Notes: generated by a model from the sequence alone, not told the origin. A stretch of DNA of 64,000 nucleotides from Bos javanicus (GCF_032452875.1 NC_083890.1:48804483-48868482), one strand, 5' to 3'. Positions 32,186 to 43,666 are shown, numbered from the stretch's first letter. Translations and numbers: made by a program.

Positions 32186-33215
32186 AGAGGCTTCTATTAA
32201 AAATACCCTTCCCTGGGCCCCACACTCCTGGAGATGGTCAGACTCGCTTCCTACATCAGTGACCTCCGGGTGCTTCTCATACCCATCCAGCCTCCACAGA
32301 GAAGGCTTCCTTTCTGCATGGTCCCACGACCAGGCGCCCTGCAGCCCAAGCAAGGCACACCTTCTGCCTGCCGTGCGCCTGCTGGTTGCCGGACCCCAGG
32401 CAGGCTTTTGTCTGCTGGGTTGGTGCTTTAGGACCATTGCTTGCTTTAGCCATCTTTGTGCGTTCTGCATCCGTTCAAAGGAGGATGAGAAAGCCGCTTT
32501 CAAACTGGCTCCGGCCACTGTGTCATCAACGTGTGTTACGGACAGAGTTAGATGCTCAGAGCTGTTTAAAACGGCGTTTGGAGAAGCCGTGCAGCCCTCA
32601 CACAGGCATCCTTCCCCAACCCTATCTGTTTAGTGAGGAGCTGACCGCTGGTGCTCTGGCCCCAAAGATGCAGAGACGTCAAGGCTGAGGGATCCTTGGG
32701 AATTCCCAGGGCTCTGACCCTGCTGCCTCCTGACCTTGCTCCTCTGTGGTGCCTGTTTTTCTCAGGCATCAGCAGGAAATCAAGAGTCTCTAAGTCCACT
32801 GGGTGTGCTGGACGCTAGGACAACAGTCCCATCCTGGGACATGGAAAATATGATGTGTTCAGCTGAGAACACGGGGCCTGTCCCGGAAAGGAGGAAGAGC
32901 ACATTACTTGGAGATGGATCAACCTCCTTAGTGACCGCCGGCCTTGGGGACAAGCTCCTGGCCACACAGAGTGCTGGCTGAAGGGCTCAGCCAGCGCATC
33001 AGTTCCTGGTTCCGAGCAGCTGCCCACTCTGCTCACGGGATAGGTGTGTCCGTGGAGACGATGTTGTCCCAACAGGCAGACTGCTCTGGCCTCTGATAAG
33101 GTGTAGATGATGTCCTTTCTAGACACCAAGAGCTGCTCTTCTCAGGGAATTCAAGGTTGTCTTTTGAAAATGATTTTCCTTTCTTCTTCCTCATCTCCTC
33201 GTTATTTTATTTGCT
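32186..33215. other. Unique sequence
   Basis: No feature recognised. Confidence 0.45.
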
Positions 33216-33226
33216 TTAAACAACAT

Positions 33227-33439
33227 CGTCCATCCGTCCTAAGTCATTTCAATCATGTCTGACTCTTTGTGATCCCATGGACTATAGCCTACCAGGATCC
33301 TCTGTCCATGGAATTCTTGGAGTGGGTTGCCATTTCCTTCTCCAGGGCATCTTCCAGATCCAGGGATCGAACCCACGTCTCTTAAGTCACTTGCATTGGC
33401 AGGGGAGGTTCTTTACCAGGAACGCCAGCTGGGAAGCCC
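33227..33439 (-). mobile_element. Bov-tA SINE with 11-base TSD
   Basis: Perfect duplications TTAAACAACAT at 33216-33226 and 33440-33450. The body carries a 13-base deletion after CCATGGAATTC. Confidence 0.95.
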
Positions 33440-33450
33440 TTAAACAACAT

Positions 33451-35383
33451 ACACGATGTCTTTCTTAAGGAAGACGTAGCCCAGGATCTAGGGCTCCGTT
33501 TACAGCACAGTGGCTTTCCTCAGATTGCTCCCAGGAGCTCTGCTTTACCTCGACAGCCACACAAGCCCTGCGTGCGAGGGGCACCCAGGCAGGGTAGGAA
33601 GTGGCCGACGAGGATGCTTCTGCTTGCAAACCACCTCCCAGGCAGGCGGCTCCTGCAGCGGGACCTGGGCGTGTGCAGCTCCGCAGCGTTGCTGGTACAC
33701 AGGGAGACGCCAGGGCCAGGCAAACTCCCCAATGCAAACCCTGAAACTAACCGGAGAAAGAGTTCCCTCTGCACCCGTGCTGTGGTTTTGCAATGTTTGC
33801 TGACCCAAGCACATCGACTTAGCTGTATGTTAATGAAAATGTTTTTGGATGGGGGTGAGTGTCACGGGTGTTTTCATTAAACTGATTTCAGCATATTGTT
33901 GACCCTCGTTCTCAAGGGGACACAGAGCTTCCTCTGGGGCTGCAGTACAGTTGTTTAATCCTCACGGCCACCACGAGGAAGGAGGAAGTTCACATCAAGG
34001 AAGGTCCCCTCTCACTCTTCCTGCTCTGCTGGCTTGATTTTTAAAGAGACAACACGATGTTTTTGCTAGAGAAGGATAAGTGCCTGGGAGAGTCATTTTC
34101 AGTGGGAGGATGTGGGGATGTTAGCAGAAGGAAGACCTTCTGTTCGAACCACGTTTGCTTTTCCGGGCTTTTTTTTTTCCTATCGTAGTTCACAAAGTTG
34201 GAAGTTCAGATCTCCTTAGGGAGGTTGGCAGTTGGCTTTAATAGTGCAGAAATGGGTCCTGAAATTGTCTGCGCCCTGGGCTGGTCTGGGTCAGAGGCCA
34301 ACAGAGCTGTAAAGGCTCTTCTGTGTGGGGAGGAAACTCCTCCCGAGGCTGAGCCGCGGTCCCCCTGAGAAGGGCGTTGGTCCACTCCTGGCTCCTGACC
34401 AGGTCACCGCCAGTCATGAGCACTCGCCCTGCACACCTCCAGCTCCGCCCAGAGAGAAAACACACTCCCACACCGGGGCTGGCTTTCCTCTCTGCTTCTG
34501 AGCCGTTTGCAGGTCTCTGCTTGGCTCCCCCTCTTCCATGGCGGAGCAGGGCAGCTGAGGTTGCGTGGCACCCAGACACCCCCTCACCAGTGTGCTTGCT
34601 CCCCAGGGACGCAGAGGCCGGGAGGGGCGATGGGGAGAGCTGGCTGGCATCTCCTCTCTGCCAGCCCTGCTGCCCTCAAACCCCAGATCGCTCTCCTTGG
34701 CACTTAGCTCATTTCCCCACAGATTCCCAGAATAGAACTAAATTCAGATCATCTAAGCGTGTTGCTGGGGGGAGCCACGCACATGCTAACCAGTCCGGGG
34801 CCCCAGACCCAGAGCCTGACGCCGCTGGGCTCTTGGGCGGCCCCTGGCCTGGCTCTGTGCCTCCCCCAACCCCCTGATCTGGGTCCTCTGGGCAAGCAGC
34901 GGGCCTGGCCAACTTTCTCTTGCAACACTCTGACCACGATGCTCACAGCACAGAAGAGCTCAGACGGTCACGCAGCTCCTGGCTGGTCAGGACACAGTGG
35001 GTGGAAGAACTGGGACTTTAGTGCCCATGAGAGGAGGTGCAAGTTGAAAACACAAGTAGGTGCAAAACAAGGTTTGGGATGATTTGTAAGTGATTGTTTA
35101 TAGGATTTTCAAGGGGATCCAGCAATCACTTGTATATAAGCCTCTGCTGTCTAGCAGGGGACACACAAAACGGATGGGGGCCTTGCGTTCAAAGAGCCTT
35201 CAGTCTGGGAGGGAAACAGGATATGCAGCCAGGTACCTGGCAGGTGAAACACTACCCCCATCCCCACCCAGACAAACCTTCTTGCTCCCCCTGCTTTCTG
35301 ACCCACCAGGCCAGGACCACAGATTAGATGCCATGGATCTTGGACAGTAAGAATGCATTTGATGAACAATTCAGAGGAACCGT
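33451..35383. other. Unique sequence with a possible MIR
   Basis: 33950-34010 (TTTAATCCTCACGGCCACCACGAGG) resembles a reversed MIR 3' part. The remainder, including GC-rich 34360-34700, shows overlapping frames without domains. Confidence 0.45.
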
Positions 35384-35392
35384 GATGAGGTG

Positions 35393-35626
35393 GAGGCTTT
35401 CCTGGTGGCTCAGACAGTAAAGTATCTGCCTGCAGTGCAGGAGACCCCCGTTTGATCCCTGGTCCAGGAAGATCCCCTGGAGAAGAGAATGGCTACCCAC
35501 TCCAGGATTCTTGCCTAGAGAATCCCATAGACAGAGGAGCCTGGTGGGCTACAGTCCATGGGATTGCAAAGAGTGGACACGACTGAGTGGCTAACACTTT
35601 GTGTGTGTGTGTGTGTGTGTGTGTGA
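35393..35626 (+). mobile_element. Bov-tA SINE with (TG)n tail
   Basis: Full head (GCTTTCCTGGTGGCTCAGAC). The tail has become a TG microsatellite (35600-35625). Flanks GATGAGGTG (35384-35392) and GAAGAGGTG (35625-35633) are a TSD with one mismatch. Confidence 0.93.
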
Positions 35627-35633
35627 AGAGGTG

Positions 35634-36121
35634 AGAGATTGGGCATTACAGGGAACAACAGCGGAAACTTCCGGACCCACTTCCTCTGGTTCTGGGCCTT
35701 CCGAGAGATGAAATCTCTCCTCTCTTATTGTCCAGTGTCCTGCTGGTTGGCTGTCTCCTTCCTCTCTCCCCTTGGCGACCTCACACCCCCTCTCCCCCAC
35801 CACTCTCCTTCCTCACTTACTTTCTCTGCTTCTCTGTGTAGCTCCCTGCCTTGGGCTCTTCCCTAAGGCTCTGCGGGCCCCTCCCTGCCTTTTCACAGGT
35901 GCTTTCCCACCAGGCCCCCATCAGCCAGGGAAGGCTTCATCGAGGCGGAGCAAACAAGGGGGCGGGGCCCTGGAAACAATGCTGAGCTCTAGCTGGATCC
36001 CCAGACAGCAGTGAAGCTTCATCCTCCCGAGCTCTGTGACCAAGCTCTCCCACACTGTGTGTTCTGGGGCACGACTTCCAGCAGAAAGCACTCTCCCCCA
36101 CGGACTTATATAAGACCCACT
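35634..36121. other. Unique sequence, pyrimidine-rich in part
   Basis: 35700-35870 is C/T-rich. No exon recognised. Confidence 0.45.
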
Positions 36122-36200
36122 GCTATGGGCTGAATGTGTACCCCACTCCCCCTCCAAATTCACGTGTTCAGTCCTAACCCCAGAGCTTTGCAGGATACAG
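36122..36200 (+). mobile_element. MaLR LTR 5' fragment
   Basis: GGGCTGAATGTGTACCCC followed by AATTCACGTGTTCAGTCCTA and ACCCCAGAGC matches the start of an MLT1-type LTR. Only ~80 bases are present. Confidence 0.6.
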
Positions 36201-36229
36201 AACAACTGGTGTGCCCGTTAATACTCAGC

Positions 36230-37042
36230 TGGTGGAATACGAATCGGAACCACCGCCTCTGAAAACAGTTGGGCTTTCTTTTTTAACAAAGATAAACATA
36301 CAGTTACCCTAAGAGCTAGCATTTGCTCTCTGAGGAATTCATTCTCTTGAAAAGAAATGAAGACATGTCCACATAGACACTTAACCACTGGTCTTCAAAA
36401 CAGTTCTCTTCACAGCAGCCTCAAAGTGGACACAGCCCAGCTGTCCATCCATGAGTGCACGCTCAGTCGTGTCCGACTCTCTGCGACCCTGTGGACTGTA
36501 GCCCACCACGCTCCTCTGTCCATGGGATTCTCCAGGCAAGAACACTGGGGTGGGCTGCCATGCCCTCTTCCAGGGGATCTTCCGAATCCAGAGATGGAAC
36601 CTGCATCTCCTATGTCTCCTGCATTGGCAGGCGGGTTCTTTACCACTGGCCCCACCTGGGAAGCCCTTGTCCATCCATAGGTGAAGGAGTAAATGAGTTG
36701 AGGTATCTGTACAGGGAGTCACTACCTTGCCATGGCTGACCTGCAAAGGCACTGCACAGAGAGAAAGGAGCCAAGCACGGGAAGGACACGCGGAATACGA
36801 CAGGATCTTGTTTATATCAAACTCTTGAAAAGACAAATCTCATCCACAGTGACAGAAAGCAGGTCAGGGGTTGTCCGGGACTGAGTAAGGAGACAACTGA
36901 CGGGGAAGGGGCCCCACAGAAGTCTTTTCTGAGGGACTGAAATGCTTTTACCTCGACTGGGATTGCAGTTACACACACATGTGTTTGTCATGCAGGAGTG
37001 TCTTACTGCACGCAAGTTATACTCAATGAAGTTAATATAAAT
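36230..37042 (+). mobile_element. L1 3' end (forward)
   Basis: ACATACAGTTACCCTAAGAG, AAAGAAATGAAGACATGTCC, TGGACACAGCCCAGCTGTCC and, after the SINE, ACAGAAAGCAGGTCAGGGGT and GAGTAAGGAGACAACTG follow the order of an L1 ORF2 end and 3' UTR. Heavily mutated. Opposite orientation to most L1 pieces in this window. Confidence 0.75.
36453..36667 (-). mobile_element. Bov-tA SINE with 11-base TSD, inside L1
   Basis: Reversed full-length copy. TGTCCATCCAT is duplicated at 36442-36452 and 36668-36678, and the target is the L1 'AAATGTCCATCAA' region. Confidence 0.95.
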
Positions 37043-37351
37043 TTAGAATCAAAAAAGAGTGTCACGTGTCCTGACCTGGAATACTTTAAAAGTAGGTGAC
37101 AGAAGAATAAGCCTAGAATTACGTTAAAATAATCGCATTTTAACCACCTCCTCATCTCTGTAAATGCAAGGGAAGGATTCAGAAAAAAAAAAAAAGGCAA
37201 TAAAATGATAACTGGACGCTACCCAAGGGGAATGAGTGAGATGGAGGGGGGCGTTTCCCCCCAGTGAGTGTGTATTCCTTCTGTATCATTTGGTTTTTAT
37301 AATCAGTATCTGTGTACTGTTTGTATACCGTTTTGTTGTTGTTGTTAAGAC

Positions 37352-37388
<37 letters not shown>

Positions 37389-37680
37389 CACTTGTCCCAA
37401 ATCACAGGAGTCTGAGCCCTTTCTGACTCCAAAGCCAGAAGCTAGAGTCTCTAGGCGCTCGCTGGGGCTCTGCCATGAAGAACCGCAGTTGCCTTCCCAT
37501 CAGCTCCAAGAGCAGCGCCGGGCCGAAGGGGCAGGCTGCTCCTCGCACGCTCTTGGCTCCAAGGACACGTGGAAACACAAAGCAGCGTGGAGGAATGACT
37601 CTGATTCTCCCGGTTTCCTGTACAATTTGACTACGAAGCCGAAATAACCGTGAACAACTGTTTTGGTTGTTGCTGATAAG
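37043..37680. other. Unique sequence with A run and CA microsatellite
   Basis: A 13-base A run lies near 37182, and (CA)n at 37353-37386. Otherwise no feature. Confidence 0.5.
37353..37386. repeat. (CA)n microsatellite
   Basis: About 16 CA units without interruption. Confidence 0.95.
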
Positions 37681-37688
37681 TGTTTCCT

Positions 37689-37967
37689 GCTGCTGCTGCT
37701 GCTAAGTCGCTTCAGTCGTGTCCGACTCTGTGCGACCCCATAGACGGCAGCCCACCAGGCTCCCCCGTCCCTGGGATTCTCCAGGCAAGAACACTGGAGT
37801 GGGTTGCCATTTCCTTCTCCAGTGCATGAAAGTGAAAAGTGAAAGTGAAGTCGCTCAGTCGTGTCCGACTCTTAGCGACCCCATGGACTGCAGCCCACCA
37901 GGCTCCTCCGTCCATGGGATTTTCCAAGCAAGAGTACTGGAGTGGGGTGCCATTGCCTTCTCCGGAA
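37689..37967 (-). mobile_element. Bov-A2 SINE
   Basis: Reversed dimer with (CTG)n tail at left. TSD TGTTTCCT at 37681-37688 and 37968-37975. Few changes from the usual sequence, so young. Confidence 0.95.
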
Positions 37968-38010
37968 TGTTTCCTAGTGACAACCAAAAAAATCCAGTTC
38001 TGTTTTGATC

Positions 38011-38205
38011 AGGGCTTCCCTGGTAGCTCCTGGGTAAAGAATCCACCTGCCCATGCAGGAGATGTGGGTTCAATCCCTGGGTCAGGAAGATCCCCTGAAG
38101 AAGGAAATAGCAACCTACTCCAGTATTTTTGCCTGGGAATTCCCATGGTCAGAGGAGCCTGGTGTGGTCACAAAGAGTCAGACACAACTAAGCGATTCAA
38201 CAAGT
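38011..38205 (+). mobile_element. Bov-tA SINE
   Basis: Full head (GGGCTTCCCTGGTAGCTCCT). A 12-base deletion near the tail (GGTGTGGTCACAAAG). Lies 43 bases from the reversed Bov-A2, giving a long imperfect inverted repeat. Confidence 0.93.
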
Positions 38206-38234
38206 GATAAGCAAATAATCCACTTCTCTTTTAT

Positions 38235-38372
38235 CAGTGGTTCCTAACTGGGGGCAACCTTGCCCCTGGAGAGACACCCGGCAACGTCTGGACACACTTC
38301 CAGTTGTCACAGCCCACGGGCGGAGGTGCTGCCAGAGCCCAGCAGGCCGAGGTCAGGGCTGCTGCCCCCCAC
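38235..38372 (+). mobile_element. MER5-like hAT element (partial)
   Basis: CAGTGGTTCCTAACTGGGGG, GGCAACGTCTGGACACACTT and CCAGTTGTCACAGCCC follow the MER5A pattern. The far terminus is not recognised; the interior has been expanded into the GC-rich tandem array that follows. Confidence 0.8.
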
Positions 38373-38558
38373 CAGCAAGCCCGGGGCAGCCCACGACCGG
38401 GGACCATCCTGCGCCCGGCGTCAGCGCTGCCAGGGCCAGGACGGCCCCAGCAAGCCCAGGGCAGCCCCCGACCGGGGACCGTCCTCAGCAAGCCCAGGGC
38501 AGCCCCTGACTGGGGGCCATCCTGCGCCCGGCATCAGCGCTGCCAGGGCCAGGACAGC
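38373..38558. repeat. GC-rich minisatellite of 75/38/73-base units
   Basis: Units begin CAGCAAGCCC at 38373, 38448 and 38486. The first and third contain an extra segment (CATCCTGCGCCCGG..CAGCGCTGCCAGGGCC) that the short middle unit lacks. Parts of the unit (ATCCTGC..AGGACGGCCCC) resemble the MER5 interior. Three frames stay open across it on the plus strand. Confidence 0.85.
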
Positions 38559-39189
38559 GTCTGCCGGCAGGACCGCTTCTACCAGGCTCTCCAGTCTCAC
38601 TTAAGAAACAGAAGGAAACCAGCCCCTTGGCTTCTGTGATGGAGGTGGTTGCTACAGAAAAGTTCTTCTCTACATTTTACGAGCTGCAGTGTGGAAATAG
38701 AACTGGTTGTCTTCTTGTTTCAGGACAAAAGCTGGTCTTGGGCACATACGTGGGGGCGGCTCTGGGGAGCTAGATATAGTTGTTGGAATGGAACTGGGCC
38801 TGGAGCACGCACCCTGGGCCCTGGCTCTGCACACGCCTGCAGCGTATCATTGGGAGTGCCACTCTCCTCGGGGTGGAAATAAGCACCTTCAGCTCTTTTC
38901 TGGCCCTGACAGCTTTTATTCTCCAACAAGTCTGTGCAGGAGTAGGTGTGGAGTTGCTGAAGCACAGCAGGAAGAAGGAAGAAGAAACCACGGCGCTCCG
39001 CCTTCCACGCCCAGTCGCGCTCCCCGCATGCGTGCCCGGCTTTCCATCCCCACACATGATTGAGAAGCAGCCGCTGAAAAGGGCGCAGGGAGACGGAGAG
39101 GCTGGCCAGGGCGAGGTCTCCATTTCCCGGCAGAGTAACTTCTGCAGAGCTGCTTCCACACTGGGATCAGGGGAGTTATGCTGCTCTCG
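38559..39189. other. Unique sequence
   Basis: No feature recognised. 38990-39060 is GC-rich. Confidence 0.45.
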
Positions 39190-39342
39190 ACGGTTAGTCG
39201 CTCAGCCGTGTCCTACTCTTTGTGACCCTGTGGACTGCAGCTCGCCTTGCTGTCCTTCAGCCTCTCCCAGAGTTTGCTCAAACTCATGTCCGTTGACTCA
39301 GTGATGCCATCCAACCTTCTCATCCTCTGTCATCCCCTCAGG
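39190..39342 (-). mobile_element. BovB 3'-end fragment
   Basis: Reversed: GTTAGTCGCTCAGCCGTGTC, GACTGCAGCTCGCCTTGCTG, GTTGACTCAGTGATGCCATC, CATCCTCTGTCATCCCC. Confidence 0.88.
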
Positions 39343-39556
39343 GGAGTTGTGGGTTGCCAGTTATCCTCAAGAAAGAAATGATGACGGACCCTGACATTTG
39401 GATGCCACTCTTTGAGAAGATTTTTTTTTTTCTGGGATGGAGGATAGCTCCTTTTTTCCCTTGGGTATTCATGAAAGATATTTGAGTTGTTTTGTTTGTT
39501 TTATTTTCCTTTCTGAAACAACGGAGAATAGGTGATTGTAAAAATACCGATTTCGT

Positions 39557-39868
39557 GTCTCTGTTCAGTCGCCAAGTTTTGTCCAGCTGTTTCGGATCCT
39601 AAGGTCTGCAGCGAGCTGGGCTTCCCTATCCTGCAGTCCATGAGGTCACAAAGAGTCAGACAGGGGCTTCCCTGGTGGCTCGTCAGTAAAGAATCTGCCT
39701 GTAATTCAGGAGACCTGGATTCGACCCCTTGGTTCGGGAAGATCCCCCGGAGGAGGGCAGTGGCTACCCACCCCAGTATTCTTGCCTAGAGAATCCCACA
39801 GACAGAGGAGGCTGGCAGACTACGGTCTGAAGCGTCACAAAGAGTTGGACACAATTGAGCGACTAAAC
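39557..39868 (+). mobile_element. Bov fragment followed by Bov-tA SINE
   Basis: 39557-39660 holds a reversed Bov piece (GTTCAGTCGCCAAGTTTTGT) followed by a forward one (TGCAGTCCATGAGGTCACAA), a small inverted arrangement. A full forward Bov-tA (GGGGCTTCCCTGGTGGCTCG, B box GGATTCGACCCC) follows at 39665-39868, with an ACACAC tail. Confidence 0.85.
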
Positions 39869-40943
39869 ACACACACAAATATAGATAATAGACCTGTTTT
39901 CTGGATCCTGTAGACACGTGCTAAGGCATTTAAGTATGAAAAAGGGTGTACAGTGAAAAATAAGCTCTGAGATAGATGTTCCCCCTTTTCTTCCTAAAAT
40001 ACTCTTGGAGGAACTGGAGAAGTAGGGGACTTGTTGCTTTAGGGGAGCAAACACCAAACCTTGGGGCTCACGTGACAGCCACGGAAAGGAGATGGAGGGC
40101 CAGCGTCCAGGAAGATGACACAGTTCTGGGCAAGACACCCACAGCGAGAGAGACCTCTGCACGCGACTTAGATGGTTGCCTGCTGCTGTGTTGATAGAAG
40201 AAGGAAAAAACAATCAAGGGGGAGGAACAAGGCAAAAAATTGCGGCTTTCAGAGCCACAGGCTGGAGTTCTACTGGCTTCCTTCTGGAATAATCCACACC
40301 GGTGTGTTAAGCTTCCACTTCTGTTTTTCCTTCCGTGTCCTTTTCAGAGTAAGTGCTTGGCTGATCCAGGGAAGTGACACCAGTGAGAGAACAGGACAGA
40401 GTTTTGGGCTCCTGTGCTTTTGTAGAACTCTGCGGTCTTCTTCCTGCGTTTAAAGCCAGTTCCAGTTTGGACGGAATCATGGCCTCTGGGGGCTACCTGC
40501 GGCCCCAGCTACTCAGTGCGGTGTATTATACTTGAGTCCCAGGGGACTCCTGGGCGCGTGGGCCCCCCAGGATTCTGTGCTCATGACGTCAGGGGTAAGG
40601 GCCTGTGAATGGGGCAGCAGGGAAGGGTGGGCCCCGCATTGCACAGTCCTTCTCTGCTCACACGCACGTCTTATTGTCCCTAGGACTCCACTCACAAAAC
40701 ACAAATTCAAAGGTAAAAGTACTAAAGATTTCACGATGGTGACAGCAAGGCATGAAAGCAAGTGGGGGCCCCTGTGAGCGCAGAGCCCTGTGAAACTGCG
40801 CGGACTGATGACCCGAGAGGCCGCCCTGCTGGTCTGCGTGTGAACCCAGGGCCACTAAGGGCTCGGGGAACCGTGAGACAAGACGCCCGAGCCTGAGGTT
40901 GGGAGAGCCCAGAGCTAGCGGGGACTTGGGTTCCTGATGACTT
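39869..40943. other. Unique sequence
   Basis: No feature recognised. 40780-40930 is moderately CpG-rich. Confidence 0.45.
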
Positions 40944-41062
40944 TTTAAAACATGTTTTAGGCAAAGCAGCAGGTGGGAATTTAGTTCCCCGACCGGGGAT
41001 CAAACGCACACCCCCTGTACTGAAAGTGTGCAGTCTCACACGCTGGACCACCAGGGAAGTCC
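40944..41062 (-). mobile_element. CHR-type SINE, partial
   Basis: Reversed tRNA-like half with GACCGGGGATCAAACGCAC and CTGGACCACCAGGGAAGTCC. The second half is degraded (AAACATGTTTTAGGC). Confidence 0.75.
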
Positions 41063-41262
41063 GAGTTGGCCATCTTGTCAACATTCTCCAGTGCCCACAA
41101 TCCTTAGACTCACAGAAGTTTATGGCTGGAAAAATCACGCAGAAGTTTAAGCCTGGTCTAGCCCTACCCTGGAGGCCACTAAAACACAGATACGATCTGT
41201 TCAAGGTCAGTACTTAGTGCAGACGTGGACGAGGAGTTTGGGTCTCCTGCCCCATGCTCCCC

Positions 41263-41342
41263 GCACCCCTCCCCCACTCGCACCCCTCCCCCACTCGCAC
41301 CCCTCCCCCACTCGCACCCCTCCCCCACTCCCACCCCTCCCT
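41263..41342. repeat. 17-base tandem repeat
   Basis: Units GCACCCCTCCCCCACTC start at 41263, 41280, 41297 and 41314, 17 bases apart, with a fifth variant copy. Strand-asymmetric, C-rich. Confidence 0.95.
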
Positions 41343-41879
41343 GCCGGTCACACTAATTTATCGCAGGTCCTATTTCTACAGCCTCCACTGACTGGTTTAT
41401 GTTCATTGGACACTCTTTTCAGGATAGGGTACATTATTTTCTCGTATTTCTTTTTCCTATTCTCTCCCCTCGCCCAAAGCTGCTGAGTCTCCAACTGAGA
41501 TCAGTTAATTATAGGAATTCACTTCCAGGTGGCTTCTCCTGGGTGACAGATGTGCAGAGCCGGGTGAGGAAGGACGTCTGGCCACCTTCTTCCTGATGCG
41601 TGTTACACATCGGCCTTGAGCTAATTTTGTCAGGCTCAGAAATGAGCCCAAGTGATCCTGAAAACACTTAGCATTGCAGAGTGTCAGATTCAGAACAAAG
41701 TCTTGCAGTTCTCTAAATATGCTCCAGGGAACCCCAGGGGCTGCCTTCTGCTTGGCCTTTAAGAGCAGGTGGGCTGGGGAACTGAGCAGACCTTCATTCC
41801 CTCCCCTGAGCTTTTTTATTCATTCGGGTCTCTGGGAAGGATTTCTCACAAGGAAAGGCTTCAGTATTACAAAACGGTT
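41343..41879. other. Unique sequence, possibly the start of a MaLR LTR
   Basis: Nothing firm. The right end may contain the decayed 5' part of the LTR described next. Confidence 0.4.
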
Positions 41880-42060
41880 TATCATGATGGATGTGGTTCA
41901 TCTAGAATATGATGAGATGGCTGGATCTGGACAGCCATCTGGGGCCATGAGACAGAAGCTGTCTGGGAGGGGTGATGAAGCCACAAATTGAGACAAACTC
42001 AAGCCCTGCCGATCACGGACCATCCAGGTTCATGGAGAGAAACTCAACATCTAACTAAAT
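41880..42060 (+). mobile_element. MLT1-like LTR fragment
   Basis: GATGAGATGGCTGGATCTGG, ATGAGACAGAAGCTGTCTGG, ATTGAGACAAACTCAAGCCC and CCATCCAGGTTCATGGAGAG recur with about 80% identity at 63362-63515. The arrangement resembles an MLT1-type MaLR LTR. Confidence 0.6.
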
Positions 42061-42654
42061 ATGGGGAAGTGGGTGGTCAGCGGGAGAGGAGAGGGACTGT
42101 GACCTCTGCACACCAAGCTGCCCCAGCAGCCAGAGACAGCAGGGCTGGAAGCCTGATCTGCAGATGCCCCTGGGTTACCTTGTGGAGGGGACCTGGTGTC
42201 TCTGAGAAGCCGTATGTGTGGCTTGGCTGAGAGGCAGAGCTGATGGAACCCGTTCTACGGTGGCTACTCACCTGGGGAAGGAGGGGGACAGGATCAACAC
42301 GTACCGAGTGACCACAGTGTGACAGACACGGAAGACATATCTGTGCCCTGGCCCCAAGCAGGCTCCACCAGACCACCCCGCCTGCCTCTCCTCTGAGCCT
42401 CAGACAGCAGCAGGAGCAGCCGCAGCCGCATCTCGTCTCCGAGGTGAAGTCCTGGAGAGGGTAGGTGACTAGGGGCCATGTCCGAACCCACATCTCCCGA
42501 ACCCCACACCGTGTGCTAAGACACTTCTTATTTTGTTTAAGGCTCAGGAAGTCAGCAGCTGCCAGCGGCACATGAGCCCTCCAAATACTTGAAATCCAGT
42601 TAAAAAAAAAAAAAAAACAACTTGGAGTTTCCCCTGGTCCATTTGGAAGGTGGC
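42061..42654. other. Unique sequence
   Basis: A 16-base A run lies near 42602. No other feature. Confidence 0.45.
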
Positions 42655-42930
42655 AGGCCTCCCCAGGTGATGCTAGTGGTAAAGAACCCTCCTGCCAAAG
42701 CAAGTAGACGTAACACTCAGGTTCATCCCTGGGTGGGGAAGATCCCCTGGAGGAGGAAATGGCAGCCCGCTCCAGTCTTCTTGCCTGGAGAATCCCCATG
42801 GACAGAGGAGCCTGGCGGGCTCAGGAAGATCTTCCGGAGGAGGAAATGGCAACCTGCTCCAGAATTCTTGCCTGGAAAATTCCAAGGACAGAGGAGCCTG
42901 GCAGGCTCACAAACACAACTGAAGCGACTG
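42655..42930 (+). mobile_element. Bov-tA SINE with internal tandem duplication
   Basis: The eroded head is followed by the body segment GGAAGATC..GGCTCA twice in tandem (42737-42823 and 42824-42909, 87-base period). The two copies have diverged by many substitutions, so the duplication is not recent. Confidence 0.88.
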
Positions 42931-43547
42931 AGCACACACGCGTGCCTCCACAGCTTCCCCTCCACGCCCGTTCTCCTGGGGACACGGCTTCACGAAGGGG
43001 ATATGGGTCCCGTCTCCCCACCCAGAGGCTTCCGTGAGTCACCGCACGCAGCCCAGCCCAGCTGGAAACCACTGCTCATCCTGCCTCAGCCGCGGGCGGG
43101 TCAGGGAGCAGCTGCCCGCCCCTCGCCCCCCCGAGACTCGTGGGGCCTGTGAACCAGCGAGGGGCAGACAGCAGTCGTGTGCGTGCCGGGCGAAGCATGC
43201 GTGAGGGGCCCGTCTTCTGCTGTGCAAGGAGTTTCCAACTGTCTCTCAGGAGACGGCGTGTCTCCATAGCATGCCAGCAACTTTGGGAGCTGGTTCAGTC
43301 CAGTTTGTTCTCCGCGTTTGAGGCTTCTTCCTGCTGGACCCTGGCCAGCCTCCCGATCCTCTAAATATTCTTCGCAGACCCTGAGAGTCATCTGAATAAA
43401 TGGGAGTGATGTGGGTGCTGGGCGGGGAGGGATGACGGGAGGAAGGATGATGTGTGCGGACTCTCCTGGGACGTGTGACGGTTGCCAATCCCTCTGAACA
43501 CTGGCCTTTCCAGACCTCAGAGCCACCAACTTTGTTCTCCCCTTTTA
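42931..43547. other. Unique sequence, partly CpG-rich
   Basis: 43080-43260 has clustered CpGs but no recognised promoter motif or exon. Confidence 0.45.
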
Positions 43548-43666
43548 GGGGATTTTTTTTTCCTGGACCACACAGCATGTGGAACCTCAGTTTCCCAACC
43601 AGGGATCGAACCCGAGCCCCTGCCTTGGAAGTGAGGAGCCTTAACCACTCAACCACTGGGAAATCC
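43548..43666 (-). mobile_element. CHR-type SINE, partial
   Basis: Reversed: T-rich tail at left, AGGGATCGAACCCGAGCCCC, ACCACTCAACCACTGGGAAA at right. Confidence 0.8.

Noticed and set aside
31611..32633. Frames of about 167-204 codons on both strands
   Set aside because: A central Bov-tA SINE supplies much of the open sequence; recognisable SINE peptides occur in both directions.
38260..38639. Three overlapping plus-strand frames over the MER5/minisatellite
   Set aside because: All three frames are open because the array lacks stops; sequence is transposon-derived.
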